A DNA stretch of 64,000 nucleotides from Collybiopsis luxurians FD-317 M1 (Eukaryota > Basidiomycota > Agaricomycetes > Agaricales > Omphalotaceae). The notes beneath the pieces were generated by a model. It did not search any database. It saw only the letters and a list, made by a program, of their open reading frames with translations, and was not told the origin of the DNA. The translations under genes and the position numbers were made by a program. The stretch is from assembly GCA_000827265.1 (NCBI GenBank), contig KN834769.1, positions 3,823 through 67,822 of the forward strand, given 5' to 3'. This document shows positions 36,248 to 47,946 of the stretch, piece by piece (position 1 is the stretch's first letter; each line of letters opens with the position of its first letter).

Positions 36248-36692
36248 ATGTCTCGCAGCAACGGACGGCCAGAACCTGAAGTAATCATGAATGTACGCTT
36301 CAACTCACCTCATTATCTCTCTCATGTCATCTTATATTAGGTCAATTTTTTCGGAAAGTACAGTTCTCCGATGGATACTCGTACTCAAAAAGCAAGCTAG
36401 ATGCCGCGTGTTTTGCCATCCTCGAGCATACTCCCAGCCAGATTAAAGCCGCTGCTGCTTTGAAAGATGGAAAAGATGGGAAAGATGTGAAGCCTCCGAG
36501 GAAGGAGGATATTGATTTGATTGTGAGTACGCGTGACAGATGCTTGGAAGACTGAAGCTAAATGTGGTGAATCTGTCCAAAAAGGTGAATGAATTCGAAA
36601 TTCCACGCTCGAGGGCTGAGAAGGCATTGTTGGAGAATGACAAGGATGTTGTCAAAACTATGCATGCACTTATCGGGCTTGGTGCTCAGTAG
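36248..36692 (+). CDS. HYPK-like UBA-domain protein (NatA-associated)
   Basis: Small 103-residue protein similar to HYPK, which binds ribosome-associated N-terminal acetyltransferase A and regulates it. Three exons fit: 36248-36292, 36364-36522 and 36585-36692, all phase 0. The second-exon start at 36364 (after TACAG) is chosen because it keeps the frame for FSDGYSYSKSKLDAACFAIL. The C-terminal part (DIDLIVNEFEIPRSRAEKAL, then VVKTMHALIGL) is a UBA-like domain of the HYPK/NAC-alpha type: acidic E-D-I-D-L-I helix, a short turn with the I-P-R-S/A-A-E pattern, and a last helix with A-L. The stop is the TAG at 36690-36692. Size and domain position match fungal HYPK proteins. Confidence 0.75.
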
Positions 36693-37906
36693 CGGTTAGA
36701 TTTGATGTATATTTTCGTACGTCCCATCATACAAGTGGCCTTCGTTATCCAATAATTGTAAGAGTTGTTACAGGGAATTTGCCGGCCATTCGGGACATAA
36801 AATTTACGAAGTATTAGCTAATTAATTTGGGAAGACTTGCCGGAATTATGGGTCAGTGTCTATCTACTATTTACTCAGAACCGAGAATTCTTGCTGGTCC
36901 ATCCACCTGTATTCTTTGTCTCTCATCCGGTGGTTTCGAATCGTCAGTCCCAGTTAAGCATTTGAACTCCACCTTACCACCTGTGCGTTGGCGATGTACG
37001 TGAGGTATGTTGATGGGTCAAAGCTGAGCGACGCTGCTTCTGGTCATTAACGCGCATCTTTGCTCAAGTTCATGTTGTTGAGGAATCATGATTTGTGATT
37101 TTTCAATGATAGTCCAAGGATTACACCTTGATCACATCTCACTGTTCACAACACTGTGGCGCCTGGGTACATTAAGCAAATGTCAGAGCTCAACCAGAGT
37201 GATTTGAGATTGGAAATCATGGGATGATTAATGTGCTCAGTGTGCCCTGTACTTCGAGCCTTTTCATTCAAGCGCGATCATGTATATAAATCCAACTCTA
37301 GCAAGTTGCTACCCCAAAGACTCTTGAATGCTACCGTACTTATTGATAGAACCAACCGCAGTAGATTCACAGACTGTGAGCGCACCCGGAGATATTTGGA
37401 GATAGGTACAGAAGGGCCAACAATCGTTGACAGGCTGTGGTATTTGATAGATGGAACATCCTTACGGGGGCTTCTAGCCTGAATCCTGCCGTTCGAATTA
37501 GTATCATTCATCTTGGTGAAAGAAATCTGTCTATTGCTACCTATACCTCTCATCAAAGTACCCATTGATATAGTCACTACAATGTCTGACCCTGAAGTGA
37601 GCCACCGTAGAAGTACCGCTACAACCGCGAGAAGCTTTCATAATGCACTTTGTTCAGGAGGGTCGGGCATTGTGTACAAGCAAATGAAGCTCTCAAACGT
37701 GTGGTTCCAAAGGGAGGTGGTCCTGGTTGTCTTGCAGTCAATGTTGCACGGAAGGGCAGTTAAAATCTAGCAAATTTAGCAAGCAGACTACCTGCCGAAA
37801 GTAACGCACAGAGGGCTGCTCCTTACACATTGCCCAGTGAGAAATACTGCAATGTATTCTTAACAGATGAAGCATGTTAAGGTACCGTTCAAAATTATAG
37901 ATTCCA
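36693..37906. other. Intergenic, no recognisable gene
   Basis: About 1.2 kb containing only short frames (for example 37231-37482 and 37513-37770) without motifs. No repeats were noticed. Confidence 0.45.
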
Positions 37907-38040
37907 TCAGTATGTTTCATTCGCAACGACAGAAATTGTAGGCCTTCCCAACCGGGAATAAGCACCCATGAAAAACCGACCGCAAGAACAAGTTTCCTTC
38001 ATTTCATTCCTGACTCGTAATTTCAAAACCGTGAGCCAGG
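37907..38040 (-). pseudogene. Fragment of a small uncharacterised protein also found at 62511-62768
   Basis: The minus strand reads KLRVRNEMKETCSCGRFFMG and continues AYSRLGRP to a TGA at 37907-37909. The other locus reads ILRVRNEMEKTRPYGRIFTG then AYAV. Similarity over about 25 residues, with nucleotide identity through CATTTCATTCC-GACTCGTAAT, shows common origin. The upstream part is not recognisable here, so it is probably a fragment. Function unknown. Confidence 0.45.
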
Positions 38041-38319
38041 AAAGTCGGTGAATCGAAAATAATTATGCAAGATTGATCATCTTTAAATGACAGATCAACA
38101 GACTGCATCAAGTCTTGATCTCGATAGGTACAATACAAGCTGAAACCTATTCTCAGCTGGTGTTGTGATGCGACTCCGAGTCGAGACTTGAAATACTTCG
38201 AAATTCTTTACCAAGAGGGCCACCGATTTTTCCTCCTACGCTAATTGCATGTCGTGAGCTACTATAATTTTGGAGCTACTAAACTGCGAAGCCTCATTGT
38301 TTTCTCTAGTTTCAGTCCC

Positions 38320-39427
38320 ACCTCTCCCTCGCCAAACTCTGTTACTACTATTATAAGACCCCCCCCCAGCCTCCACTGCTAACAGTCTATCCACAAATAC
38401 CTCACCTACCATTATCTCACCCTCCAGCACTTCCCACTCCAACCCTGATAGTCCTGCTGGTAGCGTACCGGCGCCTACTTCTGCAATGTTGGTTACAAGT
38501 TACTGTGGCCCTAGTTCTTATTCAAATCAAAAATTTATTTTTAAATTTATCTCAGAGGACAGCTTGATGGATTTAGTTCTACAGGTGTAACAACAGATGA
38601 TAGGTAAACATTGTAAAAATTGCCGAGTTCCTTGCTTACAATATCGCCGCCGGAACTTTTTCCCATACCTTCCCCACAGCTTACAGTCATCACCGCCTTC
38701 ATCATCCGAAGCTAGTTCCCTGTCACCTCCCACTGCACAATCACTCAGCACACAGTTATTTTCCCTTGCTCCGCTGCCGATATTGACCAGTTCACGGGCG
38801 TCTTCTGCTGCACAGCAGACATCCAGTTCACAGTCCTCTCCATTACAACAATCCAGTTCACAGCTGCTCTCTCCTCATGGGTCATCTAGTAACTTCCCTG
38901 TAAACCCTTCCAGTTCTCGCTCGACACCACTCCCTTCGCAAACATCTTTGGGGACGGCTCCTCAAAATCCTAAGGGGGTATCTGCAGCAATTATTGGAGG
39001 TAGTGTTGTTGGCTCGGTGTTCACACTCATTATCAGCACTCTAAGCATTCTATATTTTCTCCGTCGACGTCGAGCTCACTCTCGACATATTCAAAACCAC
39101 CAATCTCTGGTGGAACCATACAATGCTGAGTCTAATAATCCTGGAATTGACAGATGGCAAGAGAAAAAATACTCTTTAACTGCCACCCCTACAGTTTTAT
39201 CTGGAAATCAACCATTGCTCCTTCCCCCTAGAAGCGGTGCAGAGTCTCCCGTGGCATCTGACAATGTCAGTGTTCAGGCAGTTGAATTGGAACTATTAGC
39301 CATACGCAACACAGTTACCCTGATGATAGCAGATGTTCATCGGCTTCAGGTTCAGCTAGAACAAGATGGAAATTCAACTATTGGAAGGTCCACGTCGGAA
39401 CAACCTCCAACATATGCAACCGAATGA
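38320..39427 (+). pseudogene. Membrane protein of the C-terminal PY-motif family (copy 2), N-terminus broken
   Basis: The readable part is a Ser/Pro-rich stalk, a membrane helix (AAIIGGSVVGSVFTLIISTL), a basic stop-transfer stretch FLRRRRAHSR, a cytoplasmic linker, a helical segment (VELELLAIRNTVTLMIADVH) and the tail EQPPTYATE ending at the TGA at 39425-39427. Upstream, Pro/Ser/Thr-rich coding continues in the same frame to about 38357 but with a TAA at 38588-38590. Before a run of nine C (38359-38367) it continues in a different frame. The ectodomain seen in the paralogues was not found. It is either a decayed gene or contains sequence errors in the C run. Confidence 0.55.
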
Positions 39428-40825
39428 TACAAAAATAATGATATAGTTCATAGCAATCTTTGCACTTGTAAGCTGTGTTACATTTTCCAAAAATGCTCCA
39501 CAGATCATACTTTATTCCTAGAGACATCCAAGGTCAACTTTCTGTCATAGCTGTATTTTCACTTCCAGAGAGAACACTCTGTAGATTGATTGTAATTTGT
39601 GTGAACCATGAAGATCATTCAATATTGGCTAAAATCATTAACCTATGTCACAAAACTCACACCAGATTTCAGAACTTCTAAGCCAAGCAGAAAAGGTTTC
39701 TTTTTCCAATGAGGCCCTGCATTCAAGTTACCATTGTTTGCAAATACCAAAAAAAGCTATCACAGCTATGATCAATGTTCATTCTCTCACGCTCTAGCAT
39801 GCCACATACATATAAGTAATGTCATTGATTTTATTCTAGTAATCTGAGTAATTACAAGTCCGGAATGGAATGGAGGAAACTCGGCCTTATGGTTAGTTTT
39901 TCACAGGTGCTTACGCTGTAGCAGTCCTGTTTTGGTAACCAAATAGTCTCCAGATGGTCAATAGCATTTATTTTTTTGATTCTTTGATTTCATCAATTTT
40001 TTTTTCTCATCCCCTTCACCCTTGTTTCAACCTCGCAACTCTTGAATCTGCGTGACTATTGCAATATTCGGTGTTACAAGATTTGGACATCCGTACTGAT
40101 CTGTATTCCCTCCCATTGAGGTTTGCAATCCTCTGGAGTCAATGGGAAGGCCACCTGAATTATTAGCTCAGTTTCCTCTGAGTTGAGGCGGAGATCCTCA
40201 ACTAAATTGTCTTTACCTACATATTTTGCCCACTCGAAAGTTGGATATTGAATGTTGAGCCTTGGGCTCTGTAATATTGAACCCTGGGCTTTCGGACTCA
40301 TATATGCCATGCAATGCAGTGGCCCACTTTCTCATGTAATGAAGGTATGGAAGGTTGCAGAACAATAGATCAAAAACATGCTGAGGAGAAATACAGTGAA
40401 CAGACAATAAGCTTCATGCCATTCATGATCATTGACAGTCCGCTTACAGGAAACTAGAGTGCAAGTACTCCGTAGGGCCGGGGGTCACATAGGCAATGAT
40501 TTCATTCCAATGGAAAGGGAATGTGAGGAAGTAAAATGATCAAATACATACCTCGTAGTATCTGCAAGTATACCAACCATCCCATGATTTTTGTTTGTCA
40601 CTTTCTTTCCCTGAACTTTGGTGTTGGGATATGGTCAACACTAAGGCAACCACTAGCGTGTGCTACTGTGTACAGTCCTGAAACAGGTCCCTAAAACAAT
40701 ACCCGGTGGTCAAGATCAAAGTTGAGTTATTCCACAGAAATGACATGGCATACTCTAATACAGCTGTATTTAGGTGTTACAGTAGTAAGGTACAGACTTC
40801 ACTTGCTAAATCACTCGTGGTACCA

Positions 40826-41013
40826 AAAGTCTAGCAATGACTCTCAGGCTAGAGAATAGTCATTGCTGCTGAGAAGGAGTTAAACCTGGCAGGCAGCAGA
40901 GTAACTTACTGTACCACAGTATCACTATATCTTGCAGTACAGTGAAGATCCCTACAAAGGTCTAGCAATGATGCTGCTGAGAAGGGGTCAAATGTGGTGG
41001 GCGGCAGAGTGAC
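40826..41013 (+). repeat. Two diverged copies of a ~60-90 bp sequence
   Basis: TCTAGCAATGA ... TGCTGCTGAGAAGG ... GGCAGCAGAGT occurs at about 40830-40910 and again, with an internal deletion, at about 40962-41012. This is probably a small unclassified repeat. Confidence 0.55.
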
Positions 41014-41020
41014 ATCTGAG

Positions 41021-41170
41021 CGGGTTTTAACAAAGTTACTTGAAAATTTCAAGCTCTGTTAACTTTGCCTTACAAAAGTAACTTAAGTAGTTCAGTGACT
41101 GGCAAAGTAACTTGTCAGATTCAAACTCTGCTAACTTGGCCTTACAAAAGTAACTTAAGTTACTTTGTGC
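41021..41170. repeat. Tandem repeat with 20-bp perfect palindrome
   Basis: Two copies of a unit of about 68 bp share the sequence TTACAAAAGTAACTTAAGT after CTCTG-TAACTT-GCC. The second copy extends into the perfect palindrome AAAGTAACTTAAGTTACTTT at 41147-41166. The AAGTAACTT motif also occurs singly and inverted nearby. It may be the terminus of a small inverted-repeat element. Confidence 0.65.
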
Positions 41171-42239
41171 TGACACAGTAATTTGCCTAACTTGACTAAC
41201 TTGTTCTTTTGCAGCCTGTTATGCACCAGCTCTACTAAGGCCAGTAGGGCATCTGGCCACCTAAGGATTTTTATTCATTTGGATGAGTAGTCTTCAGAAT
41301 CTAGAGCTGGAGCGAAGCCAGTAGTATAGAATACCTTCTTAGGCACATTTTGAGCCTTTACGGAGATTTTTCTGATGAGAACTGAGTGCCGGGTGAATTT
41401 TTTCGGAGGCGGGTTTAAATCAGGAAAAAGCAGGGAACCTGGCTGGGCATGAGAAAATTCATTTTCCAAAATTTGTTGTTCTTTGCTCGCTACTCTTGCC
41501 GTCTTCCTTACTACTTAACCATCCAAACCAATGCATTTTTCTCGCTGCTCCTCACAGACAGTACATATAGCCTGGATATAAATATGCTTTTGAACCAGAT
41601 ATAGACAATATTTTGACCAAGATTATGGTAATTTTTCACTTTAGTTATTTACAAATTAAAATCTTTTTGTCCAAAAAAAGGTAATCTTTCAGCTCAGTGA
41701 TCTTTGATATTTTGGGCCAGACAAAAATTATCTTTTGCTACTGATAACCGTATTATTGCACCTTTGTTAAATTTTCAATTTGTCCTCTGCACAACCAAAT
41801 GTTAGATATCATGATTATAATTATGATTAATTGACATATTTGTATTTACCTGCACAGCTCTATTTACTGTATATAAGCTGTAGTTTATGGATGCTTCTGC
41901 ATCAGATTGTCACTCTATATTTTTTGCTCACTCTTTTGCTTCCCACCATGTAGAGGACAAATGGAAATTATGTGTTATTATCTCTGTTTCCTACCCGAGT
42001 GCCAACATACTTGTCTTCCCCATATTTTATTTCCAACACCAAATCCCACCTTTTTTTTTACAGACCAACACTAAACCTACTAGTGATCCAGGATGAAACA
42101 GACTGAAAATATTCAACAACTATTAAGGTAGGGTCAGAAACTCTGCAAAAATGCAAGAAAATGTATCAACACTTCACATGTGTCAAAACTGAGATCTGGT
42201 CTTGACTCTTGAGTGATCATCAACAGAATCACTACGCAG

Positions 42240-43060
42240 AGGTCCTCAAAGTCATACTTTCGATTTGGGGCTGCAAGGAGTTTTTGATGTTTTCCAATGC
42301 TTTTCTCACGTGATGGACCCTCCTTTGTGTCTGAGCAGTGAACTCTACCTTACTGGATGGCAGTGGCATTGGATGTACCTTGAGAATTGAGATATTAAAT
42401 GTTGAATCAAAAGTTCATCTATGATTAGAACATTTCATTACCTCCGGCAAGAAATAATGAAAAGCTGTACATGTAATGGAGTTGGGGCCACTTGGTGGAT
42501 ACTTCCAGGCGATGAAGGCACTTGCCTAAATCTGCATTTCTTGTACCTTAGCTGGGCTGTGCTCCATCAAATGTCAGAATGCCAGAATGAGCAGCAGAGC
42601 ACAGGAGGGAAATAAAATGAGATGGGATTAAGCTTGGGCATCATCTCCTGATTGTGAAATCATCCTTGTTTGACAATTTCTCTCATTCTCTTTGCTCATG
42701 TCAACCGTTTGGCTTATGGTTGATGACGCTGACCCACGTCTCAGTTACTCAGGCCACTGGGAGTTCATTTCCAATAGTGATAGTTTCGGTGACCTGCAAA
42801 CTGGCTGCACATTCAACAACACTTTGCATTCAACATCTGACAATGTATCTCTTAGTTTTCGGTTCAATGGTGAGTCTTTGGCTATGGAAAGTTGCAGTAA
42901 TGGATATACAATTATTTAGGATCTTCCTATCTTGGAGTGTACAGGAGTCAATTTGGTCAAGGAACTCCACCAGCCTCTCAGATTCAATGTGTTCTTGATG
43001 GTGCAATGATCTTGTTGGACCCCACCATTATTGGCCTTTCACATTTTGCAATCATGAGTC
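42240..43060 (+). repeat. Segmental duplicate of the 51420-52560 locus
   Basis: Shared stretches in the same order include the upstream TGAGCAGTGAACT, the segment GAGGCACTTGCC/GAAGGCACTTGCC, GAAGCTTGGGCA/TTAAGCTTGGGCA, AATCATCCTTGTTTGACA, and then the start of the membrane protein gene. The duplicate stops soon after the second exon begins. The 51-kb copy carries an LTR-like insertion at 51581-51816 that is missing here. Confidence 0.75.
42698..43060 (+). pseudogene. 5' fragment of membrane protein gene (paralogue of 52184-53767)
   Basis: The ATG at 42698 gives MSTVWLMVDDADPRLSYSGH, matching MSTVWFMVDDSDPRLNYSGQ at 52184. The intron position (after FRFNG) and the start of exon 2 (SYLGVYRSQFGQGTP, IQCVLDGA) are conserved. 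Similarity ends near 43050, after which unrelated sequence leads into the NLR gene. The fragment lacks the rest of the ectodomain, the membrane helix and the tail, and is a truncated duplicate. Confidence 0.75.
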
Positions 43061-43400
43061 AGAAATGCATCGGGGAATTCGAACAAACACCCAATGATCA
43101 TGCAAAAAGGTATAAGCCTAGCGCACCACCCTCATCTCAGTCTGAGGGAAGCGATAATGCCAAAATACCAGGTATTCTTGCTGAAGATGTTGGTAGGACA
43201 GTATTAACTAAGCTTTAATTGTATAGCAATTCAAGGTATTTCTCGTGGCAGAGCACTTATTCAAAGTTATATGAGGAACCCACCTTCAACCCCCCTGGAG
43301 AGGAAAATTTTGATCCTGCAGGCTTTAATGCATCAGGTATGATAGCCCTGAATACAATTAATTGGCACTGAAGTAAACAAATGGTGCATTTCCCATAGTG

Positions 43401-46400
43401 ATGGACAATATCTCAAGACTCATTCAAGGTAGAACACCAGGGTCTGCTTTTTCTACAGATCAGCCTACAGCAGGATTTTTCCCCCAAGCACATGACTTTA
43501 ACATCAACAACGGGGAGTTCACTTTCATTCAGGATAATGAATACAACTTTTATAAGGTGAGATTGAGAGCAAAGGATCCAGAAACCATTCTCATCATACT
43601 TTCTGATAAATTTGAATGAAGTACCATATATGAGGTACTATTCAGTGCAGGCTCTTCATGACTTTGAACTCAGTCCTCAGCAAAAGCATAACCCTTGCGC
43701 TCAAGGCACTAGAGTGCAAATTTTAGCAGACATTGAGAAATGGGCTAATAACTCTGACACCATTCTTGGATATTGGATATGTGGCATGGCTGGAACAGGA
43801 AAAAGTACCATTACCAAGTCCATGTGCTTGATATTGGAAGATAAAGATCTTTTAGCAGGGTCATTCTTCTGCTCTCAACAGATTCCGGAGTGTAGAGATT
43901 ATCAGTTCATGATTCCTACTCTAGCATATCACCTAGGCCATTACTCTAAAGAGTTTAATATGCACCTTAGAAGGGTGCTAACTGAGGACCCAGATGTTGT
44001 AACTAAAAGCCCTGAAGTACAGATTGCCAAACTTTTTGTAAAGCCTTGGCTAGAATGTGTTCAGGGAGAAGAGTTGCAATCATGCAAACCTATCCTAGTT
44101 TTGCATGCACTGGATGAATGTGAAGATGTATCCGAGATTCTGAAATCTCTGATACCCACTATTCAGAATAATCAGATGCCAGGCTTAAAGTTTTTATTGA
44201 CCAGCAGACCAGAGCAGGCAATTCAAGCCCTAATGCATTCTGCTGATCCCCAAATCTCAGAAATAGAGGAATTTGTATTGCATAATGTAGATAAAAATGC
44301 AGTGGAGAAAGATATATACAGAGGGAGCTTGATAGCTTACATGTTCCTAAGGAAGATTTAAGCAAGCTCCCTGATATATCTGGCCAACTTTTCATCTATG
44401 CTGCCATTGTTGTCAAGTTCATCAAACAGGCAAGAAACCCCACACATCAGAAATCTCATTTGTTGGTGTCGCTAGCAGGACAGAGCCTCTTGGGATTAAA
44501 AAGCCTCTATTCTAATATTGTGACCACTTGCCTTTCTCAATCAGACTCTCACCCAAGTGAGTTGGAGGATTTCTGGAAGATTATACATGCAATGATATCT
44601 GTTGGGAGACCAGTAACATGTAAAGTCTTAGCAGAGCTATTAACATTGGAAGAAGATCTAGTGACAAGCCTGATAAGTGACCTTCAATCTGTTTGTTACA
44701 TTTCCAGAAAAGATCGCCGTATCTATATTTTCCATGCTTCATTCTCAGACTTCATTGCAGAGCATGAGTACAATACAAATAAGGGTTTGAAAATATTATA
44801 TAGTAAAGCAAAAAATCATTTGAGATTGGCTGCTGCATTTTTCTCAAATATGATGCAGCTGAAATTCAATATTTTGTAATTTACCTTCATCCTTTCTGTG
44901 TGATCATGAAGTGCCGGGACTCCAAGAAGCAATTACAGAAAGAGTTGGAGACACATTGGCATATTCATGTAATTTTTGGAGTTATTATTTATTTCAATGT
45001 GAACTTACACACATGGGATTGCAGCAGAAGTGGAGGCGCTCTTGGAAAACCGAGGTGTCTTTTGGATTGAAGCAATGAATTTACTACAGTCTCTGACAAG
45101 ATGTGGTGAAATTCTGGGACATGTTGTAAAGGTGAGAATACGAGGTTGGTTCTTGCAATAAATATTAACAAGAGAAAGTAGAGTTCACCAGAAATTGAGT
45201 GTTTGAATCCAGTCAATGCAGTTGCTAGGTCCTTACAGAGGCTTCTCATGTTATTTGCTTCAAGTCCTGTGAAGAGAATGACACCACACCTGTATATCAG
45301 CATTTGTCCATTTTGGTCAGGAAAGAACATGTACATGCCAGGGCATTTGCACACAGTGAGTACTATGCGAAGGGCAAGAACATGGGATTTCCACCCTGTT
45401 TGCATAGAAGTATCATCTTCCGTGACCTCAGTGGCTTTCTCCCCTGATGGTAGCAGGATAGCTTCTGGTTCACATGATAATTCAGTCATAATTTGGGATG
45501 CCACTACTGGTGCCCAAGTAGGGGTTCCAGGGGGTCATGATAATAAAGTTACCTCAGTGTCGTTCTCTCCTGATGGCTCCAGAATTGCTTCTGGTTCTGC
45601 AGATAAGACAGTCAGGATATGGGATATGGCTACTGGCATCCAAATTGGAAATCCCTTATGGGGACATGATGATACAGTTGACTCTATTGCATTCTCTTCA
45701 GATGGCACTAAGATTGTTTCTGGCTCTTGTGAAGATTATACAGCCAGAATTTGGGATGCCACTACTGGTGCCCAAATCAGAAATTCCTCCATACAAGGCT
45801 ATGATGGCTGGATTTCTTGTTTCACATCCTCTCCAGATGGCACAAGAGTTTCTTCCGGCTTTGATGACAGCAATCAGAATTTGGGATATCACTACTGGTG
45901 CCCAAATAGGAAATTCATTCCAGGGCCACAACGATTTAGTTACATCAATTGCATTCTCTCCTGATAGTTCTAAAATTGCTTCCAGTTCTGAGGACTGGAC
46001 AGTCAGAATTTGGGATAGCACAACTGGTACCCAAATAGGAAATCCCTTACAGGGCCATGATAATATGACTAAATCGGTTGCATTCTCTCCTGATGGCACC
46101 AGGATTGCTTCTGTGTCTTGGGACAACACAGTCAGGATTTGGGATGTCAATACTGGTGCTCCAATAGGAAATTCTTTACAAGGTCATACTGCTGCCATCA
46201 AGTCAGTTGCATTCTCTCCCGATGGCACCAAGGTTGTTTCTGGCGCACATGACAAAACAATTAGAATCTGGGATAATGCCACTGATGCCGAAAAGAAAAT
46301 CCTTTGCGAAGTCATAAGCATTCAGTTCTCACCACTCCATCCTCTCTTGATGGACCAAGGACTGTTTCTGGCTCTACAGACACGGAAGTCAGACTTTGGG

Positions 46401-47169
46401 GTTCTAATGCTGGTACTCAAACAGGAAATCCCTTACAGGGCCATGAACATGACATTAAATCACTTACATTCTCTCCTGATGGCAACAAGATTGTTTCTGG
46501 GTCTTCTGATGAAACAGTCAGAATTTGGGATGTCAATACTGATTCTTAGATTGGAAATCCCTTACTTGGTCCTGGTTGCCCAGTTTTAACAGTTGCATTC
46601 TCTTCTGATGGTACAAGAATTATTTCCGGCTTTGAGGACAACACAGTCAAAATTTGGGATGTCAATACTGCTGCTGAAATAGGAAATTACTCACAGGCTC
46701 ATGGTATTTCCATTGCATCAATTGCATTCTCTCCTGATGTTACCAGGATTGTTTCTGGGACTTTGGATACCCAAGTCAGAATCTGGGATGCCAATACCGG
46801 TGCTCAGATAGTAAACATACAGGGCCAACCAGACCATGCTAGTTCAATTCATTCACTCACATTCTCTCCTGATGGCACCAGAATTGCTTCTGGGACTTGG
46901 GAACAGATCAGAATCTTGGATGCCAAAACTGGTGCTCAAATAGTAGGAACTCACTTACAAAGTAATGCCATTCCATCAATTGCATTCTCTCCTGATGGGA
47001 CCATGATTGCAAGTTCATCTTTAGGGTAATCATCTGGATTCCACCTCATTACCAAAAGAATCTCTGGCATCCAATAAACCCATGCATAATTTCTAAAGAT
47101 GGATACACCAAACTTTCTTTCAAGGACTGCGTTTTCGGTGGAGATTGGGCCAAATGCTTTAGGCAGTGA
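43401..47169 (+). pseudogene. NACHT-WD40 NLR (STAND) gene with frameshifts
   Basis: Fungal NLRs are oligomerising NTPases linked to self/non-self recognition and regulated cell death. The ATG at 43401 (MDNISRLIQG) starts an N-terminal part with QAHDFNINNGEF, common in agaric NLRs. The NACHT domain has a P-loop GMAGTGKST and a Walker B region ILVLHALDECE, in which the usual Asp before ALDE is His. Helical segments follow (LFIYAAIVVKFI, CNLPSSFLCDHEVPGL), then about 13 WD40 repeats (pattern VAFSPDGTRIASGS..D.TVRIWD) and a conserved end (IWIPPHYQKNLWHPINPCII) with a TGA at 47167-47169. The frame breaks at about 44318, 44875 (extra T), 45870 and 46310, and there is a stop at 46547-46549. These breaks and the Walker B change suggest a pseudogene; single-base errors in the assembly are an alternative. 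Confidence 0.8.
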
Positions 47170-47946
47170 GATACTGCTGGTGTCAATGATTACTATGGCC
47201 CGACGGCACTACTCCGCCTCCGTGCCAGCCAGCTTTTCCTCTTGTAAAAGGCCACAGTGCGGTTACGGGTTTTTCCCTAATGATCAATTCGGAATGGGTA
47301 GCATGCAATGATTTTATTTGTATTTCTCTTTGATTCTGATAGCTTAGCATGTATAGTCTGGTTCATCGGGGCTACTTGTAACCTTAGTCTTTTGGACACA
47401 GGTCATATCATTTTGTAAATTTGTAGACATAAGTTTCCTCTGTCTGCAAGGCAAAGTTGTGTGCCTACAATAGCAGGTCATGATGTTACGACGACGTTAG
47501 GTATCGATATCCGTGTTGACAATTACTCAAGAAACAGTATTTAAAGATTTTCTTGTATTAAGTACCAAAAATGACATTTCTTCTTGTACGATCTTCCGAG
47601 ATTCTACTCTATAAACCCCAACATATACTCCACTTCATCCGACTCAAAACTAGAGAACACTTCCCAAGCTATAGCGGTAAAGTTGAAGAGCCAAGGTAGC
47701 AAGTAGGGGACGAAGGCACACGGCGAGTGGAGGACGAAGACGATGATGAAGACGACGACCGTAATGATGAATGCAAAGGAAGGACAATGATGGCGAGGGG
47801 AAACGGGTATGAGCGAATAAAATGAATCCGATAAATCAAAAGAGAAGACATGTTGGTCAGTACGCTGATCTGTCAACGTAAACAGAGGAAAGAAAAAAAA
47901 AGGACAGAATGCGGCGAGGAAGTAAGAAAAAACAAAAGGAACCCCA
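47170..47946. other. Intergenic between convergent genes
   Basis: The NLR pseudogene and AHA1 converge here. Frames in 47604-47940 are low-complexity antisense reads without motifs. The 3' untranslated region of AHA1 presumably lies at the right end. Confidence 0.45.

Larger units (their letters stand above)
39428..42239. other. AT-rich, repeat-bearing interval
   Basis: Nearly 3 kb with homopolymer-rich, AT-rich sequence and repeats (see the entries at 40826-41013 and 41021-41170). On the minus strand, 40074-40407 reads protein-like in two overlapping frames (VFDLLFCNLPYLHYMRKWAT, then YPTFEWAKYVGKDNLVEDL), perhaps a fragment of a transposon-associated or host gene that I cannot name. Confidence 0.45.

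Noticed and set aside
45698..46150. Minus-strand frame across the WD40 region
   Set aside because: Antisense shadow of the repeated WD40 sequence; the pattern simply repeats with the WD40 period.
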